Positions 16,804 to 27,907 of a DNA stretch of 64,000 nucleotides are shown here, piece after piece (position 1 is the stretch's first letter; every line of letters begins with the position of its first letter). The notes beneath the pieces were generated by a model that worked only from the letters and a program-made list of their open reading frames with translations, was not told the DNA's origin and did no database searches. This DNA is from Gordonia heveisoli (GTDB lineage: Bacteria > Actinomycetota > Actinomycetes > Mycobacteriales > Mycobacteriaceae). The position numbers and the translations under genes are program-made. The stretch is taken from NCBI RefSeq assembly GCF_030315745.1, contig NZ_JASXSH010000015.1, positions 58,376-122,375 of the forward strand, read 5' to 3'.

Positions 16804-17460
16804 ATGAGCAACCAGCAGAGCAGCAAGGGCATTCTGGGCACCAAGCTCGGCATGACCCAGGTATTCGACGAGAACAATCGCGTCGTCCCGGTCACCGTCA
16901 TTCAGGCCGGCCCGAACGTGATCACCCAGCTCCGGACCGCTGAGAAGGACGGCTACACCGCCGTTCAGCTCGCCTACGGTGCCATCGACCCGCGCAAGGT
17001 CACCAAGCCGGTCGCCGGCCAGTACAGCAAGGCCGGGGTCACCCCGCGCCGTCATCTGGCCGAGATCCGCGTGGCTGACGTCAGCGCGTACGAGGTCGGC
17101 CAGGAACTGACCGCCGAGGTCTTCGCCGAGGGCGCGCTTGTCGACGTCACCGGTACCTCGAAGGGCAAGGGTTTCGCCGGCGTCATGAAGCGTCACGGCT
17201 TCGCCGGTCTGGGCGCCAGCCACGGCGCGCACCGCGTGCACCGCGCACCCGGCTCGATCGGTGGCTGCGCCACCCCGGGTCGCGTGTTCAAGGGCATGCG
17301 GATGGCCGGACGTATGGGTAACGACAAGGTGACCACCCAGAACCTCACCGTCCACAGCGTGGACGCCGAGGCCGGCCTCCTGCTGATCAAGGGCGCTATC
17401 CCGGGTCGCAAGGGCGGCATCGTGGTGGTCCGCGACGCAGTGAAGGGTGGTGCCAAGTAA
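16804..17460 (+). CDS. rplC: 50S ribosomal protein L3
   Basis: A 218-residue L3. It opens with [18 protein letters not shown] and holds the conserved central loop [17 protein letters not shown], with [26 protein letters not shown] near the peptidyl-transferase extension. The ATG at 16804 gives MSNQQSSKG; an ATG 21 bp upstream is less likely because GGGACGAGAGA precedes 16804. The stop TAA shares its last base with the rplD ATG. Confidence 0.98.
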   Translation: MSNQQSSKGILGTKLGMTQVFDENNRVVPVTVIQAGPNVITQLRTAEKDGYTAVQLAYGAIDPRKVTKPVAGQYSKAGVTPRRHLAEIRVADVSAYEVGQELTAEVFAEGALVDVTGTSKGKGFAGVMKRHGFAGLGASHGAHRVHRAPGSIGGCATPGRVFKGMRMAGRMGNDKVTTQNLTVHSVDAEAGLLLIKGAIPGRKGGIVVVRDAVKGGAK

Positions 17461-18116
17461 TGAGCACCGAGACCGCAACCAAGCTGACGCTGGACGTCAA
17501 GACCGCCGACGGTAAGACCAACGGAACCGTTGATCTGCCCGCCGAGCTGTTCGACGCCCCGGCGAACATCGCGCTGATGCACCAGGTCGTCGTGGCCCAG
17601 CAGGCCGCTGCGCGCCAGGGCACGCACTCGACCAAGACCCGTGGCGAGGTCCGCGGCGGTGGCGCCAAGCCGTACCGCCAGAAGGGCACCGGCCGCGCCC
17701 GTCAGGGTTCGACTCGCGCACCGCAGTTCGCCGGCGGTGGCGTTGTCCACGGCCCGCAGCCGCGTGACTACAGCCAGCGCACCCCGAAGAAGATGAAGGC
17801 AGCCGCGCTGCGCGGCGCACTGAGCGATCGCGCCCGCAACGAGCGCATCCACGTGATCACCGAACTGGTTGCCGGGCAGGCCCCGTCGACCAAGTCGGCT
17901 CGGCAGTTCCTGGAGCTCCTCTCGGACCGTCGCAAGTTCCTGGTCGTTCTCGGCCGCGAGGACCTGACGGCATGGAAGAGCGTCGCGAACCTGCAGAACG
18001 TGCTGCCGATCTCGGCAGACCAGCTCAACACCTACGACGTCCTCGACGCCGACGAAGTGGTGTTCAGCGTCGAGACGCTCAACGCGTTCATCGAGCAGAA
18101 CAAGAAGGAGGCCTGA
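17460..18116 (+). CDS. rplD: 50S ribosomal protein L4
   Basis: A 218-residue L4. It has the long exit-tunnel loop rich in Arg/Lys/Gly ([25 protein letters not shown]) and the [13 protein letters not shown] segment that follows. The ATG overlaps the rplC stop by one base (TAATG), so the two are translationally coupled. Gammaproteobacterial L4 represses its own operon; no such leader structure was recognised here. Confidence 0.98.
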   Translation: MSTETATKLTLDVKTADGKTNGTVDLPAELFDAPANIALMHQVVVAQQAAARQGTHSTKTRGEVRGGGAKPYRQKGTGRARQGSTRAPQFAGGGVVHGPQPRDYSQRTPKKMKAAALRGALSDRARNERIHVITELVAGQAPSTKSARQFLELLSDRRKFLVVLGREDLTAWKSVANLQNVLPISADQLNTYDVLDADEVVFSVETLNAFIEQNKKEA

Positions 18117-18117
18117 G

Positions 18118-18423
18118 ATGGCTACGCAGGCTGACCCGCGTGACATCATCCTGGCACCGGTGATCTCGGAGAAGTCGTACGGACTGCAGGAAGACGGTGT
18201 TTACACCTTCCTGGTGCACCCGGACTCCAACAAGACGCAGATCAAGATCGCGATCGAGAAGATCTTCGACGTCACGGTCACCAGCGTCAACACCGCGAAC
18301 CGACAGGGCAAGCGCAAGCGCACCCGTTTCGGCTATGGCCAGCGCAAGGCCACCAAGCGTGCGTTCGTGACGCTGAGCGAAGACAGCAAGCCCATCGAGA
18401 TCTTCGGAGGCTCGGTCAGCTGA
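18118..18423 (+). CDS. rplW: 50S ribosomal protein L23
   Basis: A 101-residue L23. Conserved features are [13 protein letters not shown] at the N-terminus, [19 protein letters not shown], and the basic loop [22 protein letters not shown]. It sits at the tunnel exit where SRP and trigger factor dock. It starts one base after the rplD stop. Confidence 0.98.
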   Translation: MATQADPRDIILAPVISEKSYGLQEDGVYTFLVHPDSNKTQIKIAIEKIFDVTVTSVNTANRQGKRKRTRFGYGQRKATKRAFVTLSEDSKPIEIFGGSVS

Positions 18424-18452
18424 CCGGGGCTCGAGGTAAGGACTGAGAACTC

Positions 18453-19289
18453 ATGGCTATTCGTAAGTACAAGCCGACGACCCCGGGTCGTCGCGGAGCC
18501 AGTGGCTCTGACTTCGCCGAGGTCACCCGTGACCATCCGGAGAAGTCGCTCGTTCGCCCGCTGCACGGTCGCGGTGGCCGAAATGCCCACGGTCGCATCA
18601 CCACCCGTCACAAGGGTGGCGGCCACAAGCGTGCCTACCGTCTGATCGACTTCCGTCGTAACGACAAGGACGGCATCAACGCCAAGGTCGCGCACATCGA
18701 GTACGACCCGAACCGCACCGCGCGGATCGCGTTGCTGCACTACGTCGATGGCGAGAAGCGCTACATCATCGCGCCGAAGGGCCTGAACCAGGGCGACATT
18801 GTCGAGAGCGGCCCGACCGCCGACATCAAGCCCGGTAACAACCTGCCGCTGCGCAACATCCCCACCGGTACCCAGGTGCACGCCGTCGAGCTGCGTCCGG
18901 GTGGCGGGGCCAAGATGGCCCGCAGCGCCGGAGCCTCGATCCAGCTGCTGGGCAAGGAAGGCGCTTACGCCACCCTGCGTATGCCGTCGGGTGAGATCCG
19001 TCGCGTCGACGTGCGCTGCCGCGCCAGCGTCGGCGAGGTCGGCAACGCCGAGCAGAGCAACATCAACTGGGGCAAGGCCGGCCGTATGCGCTGGAAGGGC
19101 AAGCGCCCGACGGTCCGTGGTGTCGTGATGAACCCGGTCGACCACCCGCACGGTGGTGGTGAGGGTAAGACCTCCGGTGGTCGCCACCCGGTCAGCCCGT
19201 GGGGTAAGCCCGAAGGCCGTACCCGTAAGAACAAGGCGAGCGACAAGCTGATCGTCCGCCGTCGCCGCACCGGCAAGAACAAGCGATAA
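18453..19289 (+). CDS. rplB: 50S ribosomal protein L2
   Basis: A 278-residue L2. It has [17 protein letters not shown], the [20 protein letters not shown] segment, and the C-terminal [19 protein letters not shown] with the conserved His of the peptidyl-transferase region. Length is as in other Actinobacteria. AGGTAAGGA precedes the ATG. Confidence 0.98.
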   Translation: MAIRKYKPTTPGRRGASGSDFAEVTRDHPEKSLVRPLHGRGGRNAHGRITTRHKGGGHKRAYRLIDFRRNDKDGINAKVAHIEYDPNRTARIALLHYVDGEKRYIIAPKGLNQGDIVESGPTADIKPGNNLPLRNIPTGTQVHAVELRPGGGAKMARSAGASIQLLGKEGAYATLRMPSGEIRRVDVRCRASVGEVGNAEQSNINWGKAGRMRWKGKRPTVRGVVMNPVDHPHGGGEGKTSGGRHPVSPWGKPEGRTRKNKASDKLIVRRRRTGKNKR

Positions 19290-19309
19290 GAACAGGAGGA
19301 GGTAAGAGA

Positions 19310-19591
19310 ATGCCACGCAGCCTCAAGAAGGGCCCGTTCGTCGACGACCATCTCCTGAAGAAGGTGGATGATCAGAACGAAAAGGGCACCAAGCAGGTCA
19401 TCAAGACCTGGTCCCGTCGTTCGACCATCATCCCCGACTTCATCGGTCACACCTTCGCCGTCCATGACGGTCGCAAGCACGTGCCGGTGTTCATCTCGGA
19501 CAACATGGTCGGCCACAAGCTGGGGGAGTTCGCTCCCACCCGCACCTTCAAGGGTCACATCAAGGATGACCGGAAAGCGAAGCGCCGGTAA
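19310..19591 (+). CDS. rpsS: 30S ribosomal protein S19
   Basis: A 93-residue S19. It opens with [19 protein letters not shown] and has the conserved [20 protein letters not shown] and the basic C-terminus [15 protein letters not shown] very strong ribosome site, AGGAGGAGGT, is placed just upstream. It forms the S13-S19 complex in the 30S head. Confidence 0.98.
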   Translation: MPRSLKKGPFVDDHLLKKVDDQNEKGTKQVIKTWSRRSTIIPDFIGHTFAVHDGRKHVPVFISDNMVGHKLGEFAPTRTFKGHIKDDRKAKRR

Positions 19592-19594
19592 GCC

Positions 19595-20817
<1,223 letters not shown>

Positions 20818-20820
20818 CCC

Positions 20821-21237
20821 ATGTTGATCCCACGGCGGGTCAAGCACCGCAAGCAGCACCACCCCAGCCTGAAGGGTCAGGCCAAGGGCGGCACCAAGGT
20901 GACGTTCGGTGACTACGGCATCCAGGCTCTGGAAGGCGCGTACATCACCAACCGCCAGATCGAGTCCGCTCGTATCGCCATCAACCGGCACATCAAGCGT
21001 GGCGGCAAGGTCTGGATCAACATCTTCCCGGACCGTCCGCTGACCAAGAAGCCTGCCGAAACCCGCATGGGTTCCGGTAAGGGTTCGCCGGAATGGTGGG
21101 TCGCCCCGGTCAAGCCGGGTCGCGTGCTGTTCGAGATGACTTACCCCAACGAGGAGATCGCTCGCGAGGCCCTGCGTCGCGCGCAGCACAAGCTCCCGAT
21201 CAAGACCCGGATCGTGACCAGAGAGGAGCAGTTCTGA
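20821..21237 (+). CDS. rplP: 50S ribosomal protein L16
   Basis: A 138-residue L16: [16 protein letters not shown], then [25 protein letters not shown], and [22 protein letters not shown] near the A-site tRNA elbow. The TGA stop shares its A with the ATG of rpmC. Length is as usual for bacteria. Confidence 0.98.
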   Translation: MLIPRRVKHRKQHHPSLKGQAKGGTKVTFGDYGIQALEGAYITNRQIESARIAINRHIKRGGKVWINIFPDRPLTKKPAETRMGSGKGSPEWWVAPVKPGRVLFEMTYPNEEIAREALRRAQHKLPIKTRIVTREEQF

Positions 21238-21470
21238 TGGCACTCGGAGTTGCTGCGAACGAGCTGCGTGAGCTCAACGATGCCGATCTGGTTGACCGCC
21301 TGAAGGAGTCGAAGGAAGAGCTGTTCAACCTTCGATTCCAGATGGCCACCGGCCAGCTCGACAACAACCGTCGCCTGCGGACCGTGCGTCGCGAGATCGC
21401 ACGTATCTACACCGTGATGCGTGAGCGCGAGCTGGGCCTGGCGTCCGGACCGGAAGGTGATGACGCATGA
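21237..21470 (+). CDS. rpmC: 50S ribosomal protein L29
   Basis: A 77-residue L29, started at the ATG in the TGATG overlap with rplP. The two-helix hairpin is seen in [27 protein letters not shown] and [23 protein letters not shown]. The in-frame upstream ATG would add 48 non-homologous residues. The stop overlaps the rpsQ start as ATGA. Confidence 0.97.
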   Translation: MALGVAANELRELNDADLVDRLKESKEELFNLRFQMATGQLDNNRRLRTVRREIARIYTVMRERELGLASGPEGDDA

Positions 21471-21751
21471 GTGAGGACCAGAAGGTGACGACCACCGAAG
21501 AGCGTGCCCGCCGCAAGGAGCGGATCGGGTACGTCGTGAGCGACAAGATGCAGAAGACCATCGTGGTCGAGCTGGAAGATCGCAAGAGCCACAAGCTCTA
21601 CGGCAAGATCATCCGGACCACGAGCAAGGTCAAGGCACACGACGAGAACGGCGATGCCGGCGTCGGTGACCGCGTGCGGATCATGGAGACCCGCCCGCTG
21701 TCGGCGACCAAGCACTGGCGTCTGGTCGAGGTGCTGGAGAAGGCCAAGTAA
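21467..21751 (+). CDS. rpsQ: 30S ribosomal protein S17
   Basis: A 94-residue S17, last gene of the operon. It contains [61 protein letters not shown]. In mycobacteria the S10 operon also ends with rpsQ, and the strong terminator right after confirms that here. Confidence 0.98.
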   Translation: MSEDQKVTTTEERARRKERIGYVVSDKMQKTIVVELEDRKSHKLYGKIIRTTSKVKAHDENGDAGVGDRVRIMETRPLSATKHWRLVEVLEKAK

Positions 21752-21775
21752 GCCTTCCCCTCAGCGCATGGCAGA

Positions 21776-21810
21776 AGCGGCGCAATCCCGAAAGGGGTTG
21801 CGCCGCTTTT
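21776..21810 (+). terminator. Intrinsic terminator of the S10 operon
   Basis: A 14-bp stem (AGCGGCGCAA pairs with TTGCGCCGCT, extended by TCCC/GGGG) is closed by a GAAA tetraloop at 21790-21793. TTTTCTGCTTTT follows directly, a full rho-independent layout that is uncommon in GC-rich Actinobacteria. Confidence 0.95.
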
Positions 21811-21910
21811 CTGCTTTTCGGCAGGCGGCCGCAGCAGGTTGGCTGAAGCTCTGGGGCTGACAGCGCAGACTGCGTGAGATAGCTTCGGTACTGGCGGAGG
21901 AGAGACACCG

Positions 21911-22378
21911 ATGGCTGCAACGCACCTGATCGAACGGGCCGACTTCGACGACGCCGGCCTCACTGGGTTCCTGGAGGCGCATCTCCGGGATATCGCCCCG
22001 ACCGCACCGGCAACGAGTCAGCACGCCCTGAACATGGCGGAGCTCATGGATTCGTCGGTTCGACTCTGGGTTGTCAAGCAGGGCGGTGACGTGGTCGCGA
22101 CCGGAGCTCTCGTGCAGCTCGAACCGGGCCACGAAGAGCTCAAGAGCATGCGAACCGCTCCCGAGGTGCGTGGTCAAGGGATCGCACGGCTCCTCCTGGA
22201 GCATCTGTTGGTCGACGCCAAGATGCGAGATGTGACCAGGGTTTCCCTCGAGACCGGGTCGATGGAATTCTTCGAGCCTGCCCGCCGCCTCTACGGCTCG
22301 GCCGGGTTCGTTCCGTGCGGACCTTTCGGGTGCTACGAGGAAGATCCGAACAGCGTCTTCATGACGCTGGCATGGTGA
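21911..22378 (+). CDS. GNAT family N-acetyltransferase
   Basis: A 155-residue GNAT protein. The acetyl-CoA pyrophosphate-binding loop is in MRTAPEVRGQGIARLLLEHLL (pattern R/Q-x-x-G-x-A). Strand 4 is VVATGALVQLEPGHEELKSMRTAP, and the C-terminal motif RRLYGSAGFVPCGPFGCYEEDPNSVFM resembles the group that acetylates small amines or amino acids. The substrate is unknown. It is a monocistronic gene that converges with the kinase gene 30 bp away. Confidence 0.82.
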   Translation: MAATHLIERADFDDAGLTGFLEAHLRDIAPTAPATSQHALNMAELMDSSVRLWVVKQGGDVVATGALVQLEPGHEELKSMRTAPEVRGQGIARLLLEHLLVDAKMRDVTRVSLETGSMEFFEPARRLYGSAGFVPCGPFGCYEEDPNSVFMTLAW

Positions 22379-22407
22379 GCGGCCCGTGCGGGTCGTGATC
22401 GGTTGGA

Positions 22408-23739
22408 TCAGGACGAGCTGTCGGTGGTGAAGCCGATCACGAGAAGGCCGATCGAAATGAGGAGGCCCACGACGCCGAGGACGACTCCGGCTACGGCGTT
22501 GTTGCGGTTCGCGTACGGAGTCGGGCCGCCGTCGCTCTCCTTGATCGATCGGATGCCCAGCACGATGCCGAGGATGTTGAGCAGCCCTAACGTACAGAAC
22601 CCGATGAAGATTCCGACGATGCCGATGATCAGGGCGGCGGTAGCCTTCCGATCTGTCCGCGACAAGGGGGCCGGTGTGAACGCGGGGACGGTTCCGTACG
22701 CAGGTGAGGAGACGAACCGTGGGGCCGACGACGGTGCGGATGGCGGCGAGGCGTACGGAGGTGGGGTGGGTCGTGGGTCGGCCGGTCGGCCGACCGGTGG
22801 GATCGGCGGTGGGGGACTCTGCGTCGGCGGAGTTGGTACGGGAGGGGCCGATGCCGGGGCGAACATGGTCGCGTCTGCCGGGCGGGCCCGGAGCGCGGCT
22901 TCGAGATCCGCCGCGAAGTGTTCGCACGAGGTGTACCGGCGAGCGGGTTCTTTGTCGAGGGCCCGCGCGAGCACCCGGTCGACCTGCGATGACAGGTCTG
23001 GGCGGCGGGTGGTGATCGGCGGTGGCGGGACCGACAGATGCTGGTGGATGAGCATTGCCGGGCTGCTGTTGGCGAATGGGGTTGAGCCGCACAGCAACTG
23101 GTAGGCGGTGCAGGCCAGCGAGTACTGGTCGGCGCGACCGTCCAGGTCGTCCCCGGCCAGCTGTTCGGGGGAGGTGTAGGCTACCGATCCCACGGTGAGG
23201 TTCGTCGAGGTGAGGTGGGAGTCATCGATCATGGGTCGGGCGATACCGAAGTCGGCCAACATGATCCGGCGCTTGGACGGCGAACGCGAGGACCCGGCCG
23301 GGTTAGTGATGAGGATATTCGCCGGTTTGACGTCGCGGTGCAACAGCCCGAGCGCGTGGGCGTGATCGAGCGCGTCGGCCACCGCGCCGATGATCGCCGA
23401 CACTTCGTCGGTGGCCAGCCCGTTCGGCGAGTCGCGCAGCAGATTCGACGCGTCGGTCCCGTCCACATAGGACATCGTGATCCACAACTGGCCGTCCGAC
23501 TCGCCGCGGTCGTACACGCTGACCACATTCGGATGGTCGATACCGGCGGCGATGTCGGCCTCCCGGGTGAACCGGCGCCGGAACATCGGGTCGGCGGAGA
23601 ACTGCTGGGGGAGGATCTTGAGTGCGTCGGACCGGGGGAGCCGTGGGTGCGTCGCGAGATACACCTCGCCCATGCCGCCCGCGCCCAGTCTGCGAACGAT
23701 GTGGTAGCCGGCGAATTCCTGACCGGGTTGCAGCGTCAT
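22408..23739 (-). CDS. Ser/Thr protein kinase with C-terminal DUF4190 membrane domain
   Basis: A 443-residue membrane kinase close to the PknF/PknJ type, started at ATG 23739 ([22 protein letters not shown]); further upstream codons give non-homologous sequence. Catalytic motifs are the Gly loop [11 protein letters not shown], the DALKIL Lys, [10 protein letters not shown] near residue 133, DFGIARP near 162 and the activation segment [15 protein letters not shown]. After a Pro-rich linker (residues 290-360) come two hydrophobic helices in a DUF4190 module ([17 protein letters not shown] and [21 protein letters not shown]). No PASTA or sensor domain is present, so the short outside loop probably senses little. 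It converges with the GNAT gene. Confidence 0.9.
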   Translation of the reverse strand: MTLQPGQEFAGYHIVRRLGAGGMGEVYLATHPRLPRSDALKILPQQFSADPMFRRRFTREADIAAGIDHPNVVSVYDRGESDGQLWITMSYVDGTDASNLLRDSPNGLATDEVSAIIGAVADALDHAHALGLLHRDVKPANILITNPAGSSRSPSKRRIMLADFGIARPMIDDSHLTSTNLTVGSVAYTSPEQLAGDDLDGRADQYSLACTAYQLLCGSTPFANSSPAMLIHQHLSVPPPPITTRRPDLSSQVDRVLARALDKEPARRYTSCEHFAADLEAALRARPADATMFAPASAPPVPTPPTQSPPPPIPPVGRPADPRPTPPPYASPPSAPSSAPRFVSSPAYGTVPAFTPAPLSRTDRKATAALIIGIVGIFIGFCTLGLLNILGIVLGIRSIKESDGGPTPYANRNNAVAGVVLGVVGLLISIGLLVIGFTTDSSS

Positions 23740-23843
23740 GACGCCACCGGCCGGTCGTCGGTGCGCCGGTCGCGCAGTTGTGCAGCGGTCATGACGGTAA
23801 GGGTAGTGCCCGTACCCGACAGTATCGGGACCGGTGCGCAATC

Positions 23844-24212
23844 TTAGAGCTGGGTTTCGAGCCAGCTCTGCAGACCGGGGGTCGCCGGTCGTCGGATGTC
23901 GTCGTATTCGGGATGTTTGTCGAGAAAGGCCGCGACCAGCGGACACACCCCGACGATGAGCAGGCCGGCGGCTCGGGTGGCCGCAACGGCTTCGGCCACC
24001 AGGATGCTCGCGAGCCCGCGGCCGCCGAATTCCTCGGCGACCTCGGTGTGGAAGAACACCCGTTCGATCGGGTCACCGTCCGCCGCATCCGGATTGCGGT
24101 GGTCACGGTAGGCGGTCAGGCCGGCGCGGGTGTCCGCGACGCTGATCTCGTAGAGGCGTTCGGTGGGCTGTTCGGTGACGACGACCTGGGCGCCGGTCTT
24201 GTCGGTGAGCAT
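23844..24212 (-). CDS. GNAT family N-acetyltransferase, short
   Basis: A 122-residue protein of the short YjdJ/GCN5-like group, which keeps only the acetyl-CoA core. The CoA loop is seen in [21 protein letters not shown], and the closing [15 protein letters not shown] segment is typical of this group. Start at ATG 24212; other in-frame starts upstream add 13 residues. It is divergent from the histidine kinase gene, with 88 bp between the chosen starts. Confidence 0.78.
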   Translation of the reverse strand: MLTDKTGAQVVVTEQPTERLYEISVADTRAGLTAYRDHRNPDAADGDPIERVFFHTEVAEEFGGRGLASILVAEAVAATRAAGLLIVGVCPLVAAFLDKHPEYDDIRRPATPGLQSWLETQL

Positions 24213-24300
24213 GGTCGCCAGCTTAGGCCGTGTGGTCCGGGTTGACCGCACGGGCCGTGGAGGGTTGGATACGCCGATTGGTTCCTTCGGGGGATTGCTG

Positions 24301-25770
24301 ATGACCCGGATGACTGGAAGCGTGGTGGCGATGATGGCCAGGCCGACCTACGACCTGGAGCACGGCGGGGAATCGGGGAGGTGGGATGAGGCGATGAGCG
24401 TCGTCGGCGATGTCGTGGTGGCCTCGGGCGATCCGGGCGCCGATCCCACCGACAAGGTCACCTCACGTCGCCGGCGGATCGCCGATCAGCTGTTCGCCGC
24501 CGAACCCGGAGATGACGACCGCGCGCGGGTACAGCGGATCGGGGCCCGCTTTCTGGGTGCGGGTTTCGTCGGCTATCCGTTTGTCACCGCGGGCAATATC
24601 GCACAGTCCGCCCAGGTGGTCGCATTCTGGTGGGTGCCGCTGGGGGTGCTGCTGTCGATCGGCCCGGGTCTGCTGCTGTTCGCGTCCAGCTTCCGGTCCG
24701 GAATGGCGTGGCTACGACCACTGGCGCTGTTGTGCGCGGGCAGCTACCTACTGGCGATCGCGTTGTGGTTCATGGCCTGGAGCGGCGAACCGTTGGCCGA
24801 CGCCGACCAGATCGCGGTCTGGATGCTCGCCTTTTGCGGGATGCCGAGTATGGTGCTGGCGCTCACGCTTCCACGTCTGAGCGTGGTGAACCTGGTGATG
24901 ACGACCGCGTTGGCCAACACCGCGCAGCAGGTCGGCCGGTTCGGGCACGTCAACTCCGACCTGGTGCTGGAAGTCGTGTGGTCCTCGGCGTTCACCTCGG
25001 TCTTCATGGCGGTGGTCGTGGTGGCTGTGCGTACCGGGCAGACCCTCGACTCAACCCGTGAGGGTGCCTACCGCAAGGCCGCCGCCGCGGCGGCAGCAGC
25101 CGCCCGCGACGCCGAGCAGGCGCGCTTCGATGCGCTCATCCACGATCGGGTCATCGCAAGTCTGCTGGCCGTCCGCGCCGGCGGCGCCGACCGTCGGCTG
25201 ATGGTGCAGGCCAGGTCGGCGCTGTCCGAGCTCGACCAGCTGGCGCAGGGACCGGCGGTGCCCGATCGGCATGGGCCGGTGGACCGTGACGAGGCCGCCC
25301 GCCGGATACGTTCGGCGGCAACCGACATCACCGATCGTGTCGACGTCGAGATCATGTCCGACGCCGAGGTGGTCGCGCTGCTCGATGCGGCAGGCACCGC
25401 GGACGACGACGCCGACGGTGTCGTCGATGCCGCTGCGGCGACCGCGACCGCCCGTGGCCCCGACCAGGGATACCCGGCCGACGTCGTCGGCGCGGTCGTG
25501 GAGGCGATGAGCGAGGCACTGCGCAATGTCGTGCGCCATGTGGAGCACGACGCGCCCTGCGCGGTTCTGGTTGCGCTGGCCCCGGATTCGGTGAGCATGG
25601 CCGTGATGGATGACGGGGCAGGATTCGACACGGCCGGGATTCCGGCGGGCAGGCTGGGCATCGACGTCAGCATTCGTGGTCGCATGGCGCAACTCGACGG
25701 CGGCTGGGCCGATGTCCGGAGCACGGTCGGTCGGGGTACCACGGTGCAGATCGGATGGGAGCGCCCATGA
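24301..25770 (+). CDS. Membrane histidine kinase (NarL/DesK type)
   Basis: About 489 residues if the ATG at 24301 is used. ATGs at 24331 and 24394 (the latter after GGGAGGTGGG) are also in frame and the start is uncertain. Five to six hydrophobic helices span roughly residues 80-260. An Ala-rich coiled segment follows, then the HisKA_3-type phosphoacceptor in ALIHDRVIASLLAV (His near residue 281). The HATPase region has EAMSEALRNVVRH (N box) and MDDGAGFD with AGRLGIDVSI (G boxes). No response regulator is adjacent, unlike most NarL-type systems. It is followed with an ATGA overlap by a degenerate relative. Confidence 0.82.
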   Translation: MTRMTGSVVAMMARPTYDLEHGGESGRWDEAMSVVGDVVVASGDPGADPTDKVTSRRRRIADQLFAAEPGDDDRARVQRIGARFLGAGFVGYPFVTAGNIAQSAQVVAFWWVPLGVLLSIGPGLLLFASSFRSGMAWLRPLALLCAGSYLLAIALWFMAWSGEPLADADQIAVWMLAFCGMPSMVLALTLPRLSVVNLVMTTALANTAQQVGRFGHVNSDLVLEVVWSSAFTSVFMAVVVVAVRTGQTLDSTREGAYRKAAAAAAAAARDAEQARFDALIHDRVIASLLAVRAGGADRRLMVQARSALSELDQLAQGPAVPDRHGPVDRDEAARRIRSAATDITDRVDVEIMSDAEVVALLDAAGTADDDADGVVDAAAATATARGPDQGYPADVVGAVVEAMSEALRNVVRHVEHDAPCAVLVALAPDSVSMAVMDDGAGFDTAGIPAGRLGIDVSIRGRMAQLDGGWADVRSTVGRGTTVQIGWERP

Positions 25771-26882
25771 CTGTCCAGTCGGATGTCGCCGTGGTCAACA
25801 CATTCGGAATCGGGTCGCGCCATCTGCGACTGGCGATGGCGCTGTTGGGTGTCACCTACGTGGTGATCACCGCCAAGGCCTGCCGCGACGTAACGGGAAC
25901 GCCGAACTGGGCCGCACTGCTGGCGGGATTCGCGTTGTTCGTCGTGATCGGTGTGATCATCTTGTTCACCGTGGGTGACCCGCTGCCGGTGCGGCCCACC
26001 GTGGTGGTCTCGGTGCTGGTGCCGGCCGCGGTGGTGCTTGGGCTGGCGCCGTTACCTCATCCGCCGACCCATGTGATGATGACGGGCCCGCCGATCGGGA
26101 CGTCGGTGATCATGCTGGCCTTCGTCGCGGTTCGCGGCCGCCCTGCAGCTGCCTGGGGTTCGAGTGCGGTCATCACCGTCCTCGTGACGGTGTGGTCGAT
26201 CTGGGTCGGCGAGGGATGGGCATGGGGGCTGGGACTGACGATGCCCGGCTACGCGATCATGATCATGGGGTCGTTGTTCTCGGTGATGTTGCGGCCGATG
26301 TCGAGACAGATCTATGTCCTGCGGCGCCGGGAGGAGCGTCAGGCGGCGCACGATGCCGCCGCCGCGGCCGCCGCCGAGGTCCGCGAGCGAGAGGTGGCCA
26401 TCTTCGACGACAGCGCACGTCCGATCCTCACCGCGATCGTCGACGGCCACGAGTTCTCCACCGACGAGGTGAAGCAGGCGCGGCTGCTGGAAGCGCGACT
26501 GCGCGACGGGATCCGGGCTCCGGGGTTTGACGTACCCGCAATGCGCGCGGCGGTGTGGGCGGCCCGATCACGGGGCGCGACGGTGACCCTGCTCGACGAC
26601 GGTGCACTCGCCGCACTCGACGCGCGGGTACGGCGGCGAACCGGGGAAGATCTGATCGACGCGGTCGTGCGGATTCTCGACGAGGTGTCGGCGGGCCGGG
26701 TGACCGTGCGCATCAAGCCGCCGGGTCGGTCGCTGCTGGCGTCGGTCACGATCGACGCGCCGGACCGTGACGAGCGCGTCGACTTCGGCTATCCGGAAGG
26801 TGCGCTGCCAGACGGGATCATCGGCGATGCCGCTGATGGGTCGACGACGGCGTCGTCACCGCAGACCGTGTCGACCAGGTAG
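25767..26882 (+). CDS. Membrane protein, degenerate histidine-kinase-like partner
   Basis: A 371-residue protein overlapping the kinase gene by ATGA. It has six hydrophobic helices (about residues 20-180), an Ala-rich coiled region and a segment REVAIFDDSARPILTAI that lines up with the kinase H-box, but the His position is Asp. There is no recognisable N box or G box after it. It may be a non-catalytic partner that senses or modulates the kinase. Function is inferred from position and similarity of layout; the sequence alone would be called a hypothetical membrane protein. Confidence 0.6.
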   Translation: MTVQSDVAVVNTFGIGSRHLRLAMALLGVTYVVITAKACRDVTGTPNWAALLAGFALFVVIGVIILFTVGDPLPVRPTVVVSVLVPAAVVLGLAPLPHPPTHVMMTGPPIGTSVIMLAFVAVRGRPAAAWGSSAVITVLVTVWSIWVGEGWAWGLGLTMPGYAIMIMGSLFSVMLRPMSRQIYVLRRREERQAAHDAAAAAAAEVREREVAIFDDSARPILTAIVDGHEFSTDEVKQARLLEARLRDGIRAPGFDVPAMRAAVWAARSRGATVTLLDDGALAALDARVRRRTGEDLIDAVVRILDEVSAGRVTVRIKPPGRSLLASVTIDAPDRDERVDFGYPEGALPDGIIGDAADGSTTASSPQTVSTR

Positions 26883-26905
26883 ATGCCTGTTCACCGTCGG
26901 TCGGG

Positions 26906-27907
26906 TCACGACCGCAGCGCGGCCGCCAGGAACGGCCAGGAACGGTGCAGCTGGTCCTGCCAGTAGCCCCACGAGTGGGTACCGGTCGGCGGTACGTCGA
27001 CCGTCGCCGGGATTCCCGACCTGCCGAGCGACTGGAGGAACTGCGCGGTACAGGCCAGTGTGGTGGCCTCGATGCCGCCGCCCACCAGGATCTGATCGGC
27101 CAGGGTCGACGGATCGGGGACATACCGCGGCGTATCGTACCGGCCGGGCAGGCCCGTCGAACTGGAGATGTAGAGCCGGGTTCCGCGCAGCTTGGCGGCG
27201 TTGAGTGTCGGATCGTGTGCGCGCCAGCCTGATCCGGTCAGCGGGCCCCACATGTTGGTGACATCGCCGCCGCCGCGGGTTTCGACGACCAGTCGAATGC
27301 TGTTCTGGCCGAGGGGATCGGCGGTGGTCAGACAGCCACTGTAGGCGGCCACCCCGCGATAGCGACCACGATGTTCGATGGCCAGATTCAGGACCGAGGT
27401 CGCCGAACTGGAGATGCCGCCGATGGCGTTGCGTCCCGAGGTGCCGTAGTGGCGGTCGATGACCGGGGGAAGCTCCGACCCGAGGAAGGTGGACCATTTG
27501 TGCAGTCCCAGTTCGGGATCCCGACGTTGCCAATCGGTGTAGTAGCTGAAGGCACCCTCGTCGGGGATGACGACGTAGACATTCTTGGCGGCGAAGAAGT
27601 TTACGATGTCGGTCTTGCGGACCCAGGTGGCGCGGTCCTCGCCTCCGCCTGCGCCGTTCAGCAGGTACAGCACGCCGCGAGGTGCCGAGGTGTCCTTGGG
27701 GGTCAGCACCGTCAGCCGGATGTCGCGCCGCATCGCGGCCGAATACACCACGATGTCGCGCACCCGTGAACCATCCAGCCCAGCCGAGACCAGATGTGCG
27801 GCCGGCGATGCCGACGCCTGCGCGAGTGTTGCCGGTGGCCTGATCACCGATGTCGCACCGAGTAGCGCGGTGGCGGTCAGCGTAGCGGCGAGTAGTCGTC
27901 TCAGCAC
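26906..27907 (-). CDS. Antigen-85/Fes-fold esterase, secreted (mycolyltransferase-like)
   Basis: A 333-residue alpha/beta-hydrolase of the esterase family shared by Ag85 mycolyltransferases and enterochelin esterases. The start is GTG, directly after the stop of the ABC gene (TGAGTG), so it is the last gene of that operon. The first 30 residues form an export signal (basic start, LLAATLTATALLGA, then ATLAQA). Catalytic Ser is in IGGISSSATS (about residue 167) and His in TGTHSWGYW (about 312). YLLNGAGGG is an oxyanion-type loop. A mycolyltransferase in a mycolic-acid organism is the default call; a siderophore or lipopeptide ester hydrolase is plausible in this setting. Confidence 0.75.
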   Translation of the reverse strand: MLRRLLAATLTATALLGATSVIRPPATLAQASASPAAHLVSAGLDGSRVRDIVVYSAAMRRDIRLTVLTPKDTSAPRGVLYLLNGAGGGEDRATWVRKTDIVNFFAAKNVYVVIPDEGAFSYYTDWQRRDPELGLHKWSTFLGSELPPVIDRHYGTSGRNAIGGISSSATSVLNLAIEHRGRYRGVAAYSGCLTTADPLGQNSIRLVVETRGGGDVTNMWGPLTGSGWRAHDPTLNAAKLRGTRLYISSSTGLPGRYDTPRYVPDPSTLADQILVGGGIEATTLACTAQFLQSLGRSGIPATVDVPPTGTHSWGYWQDQLHRSWPFLAAALRS

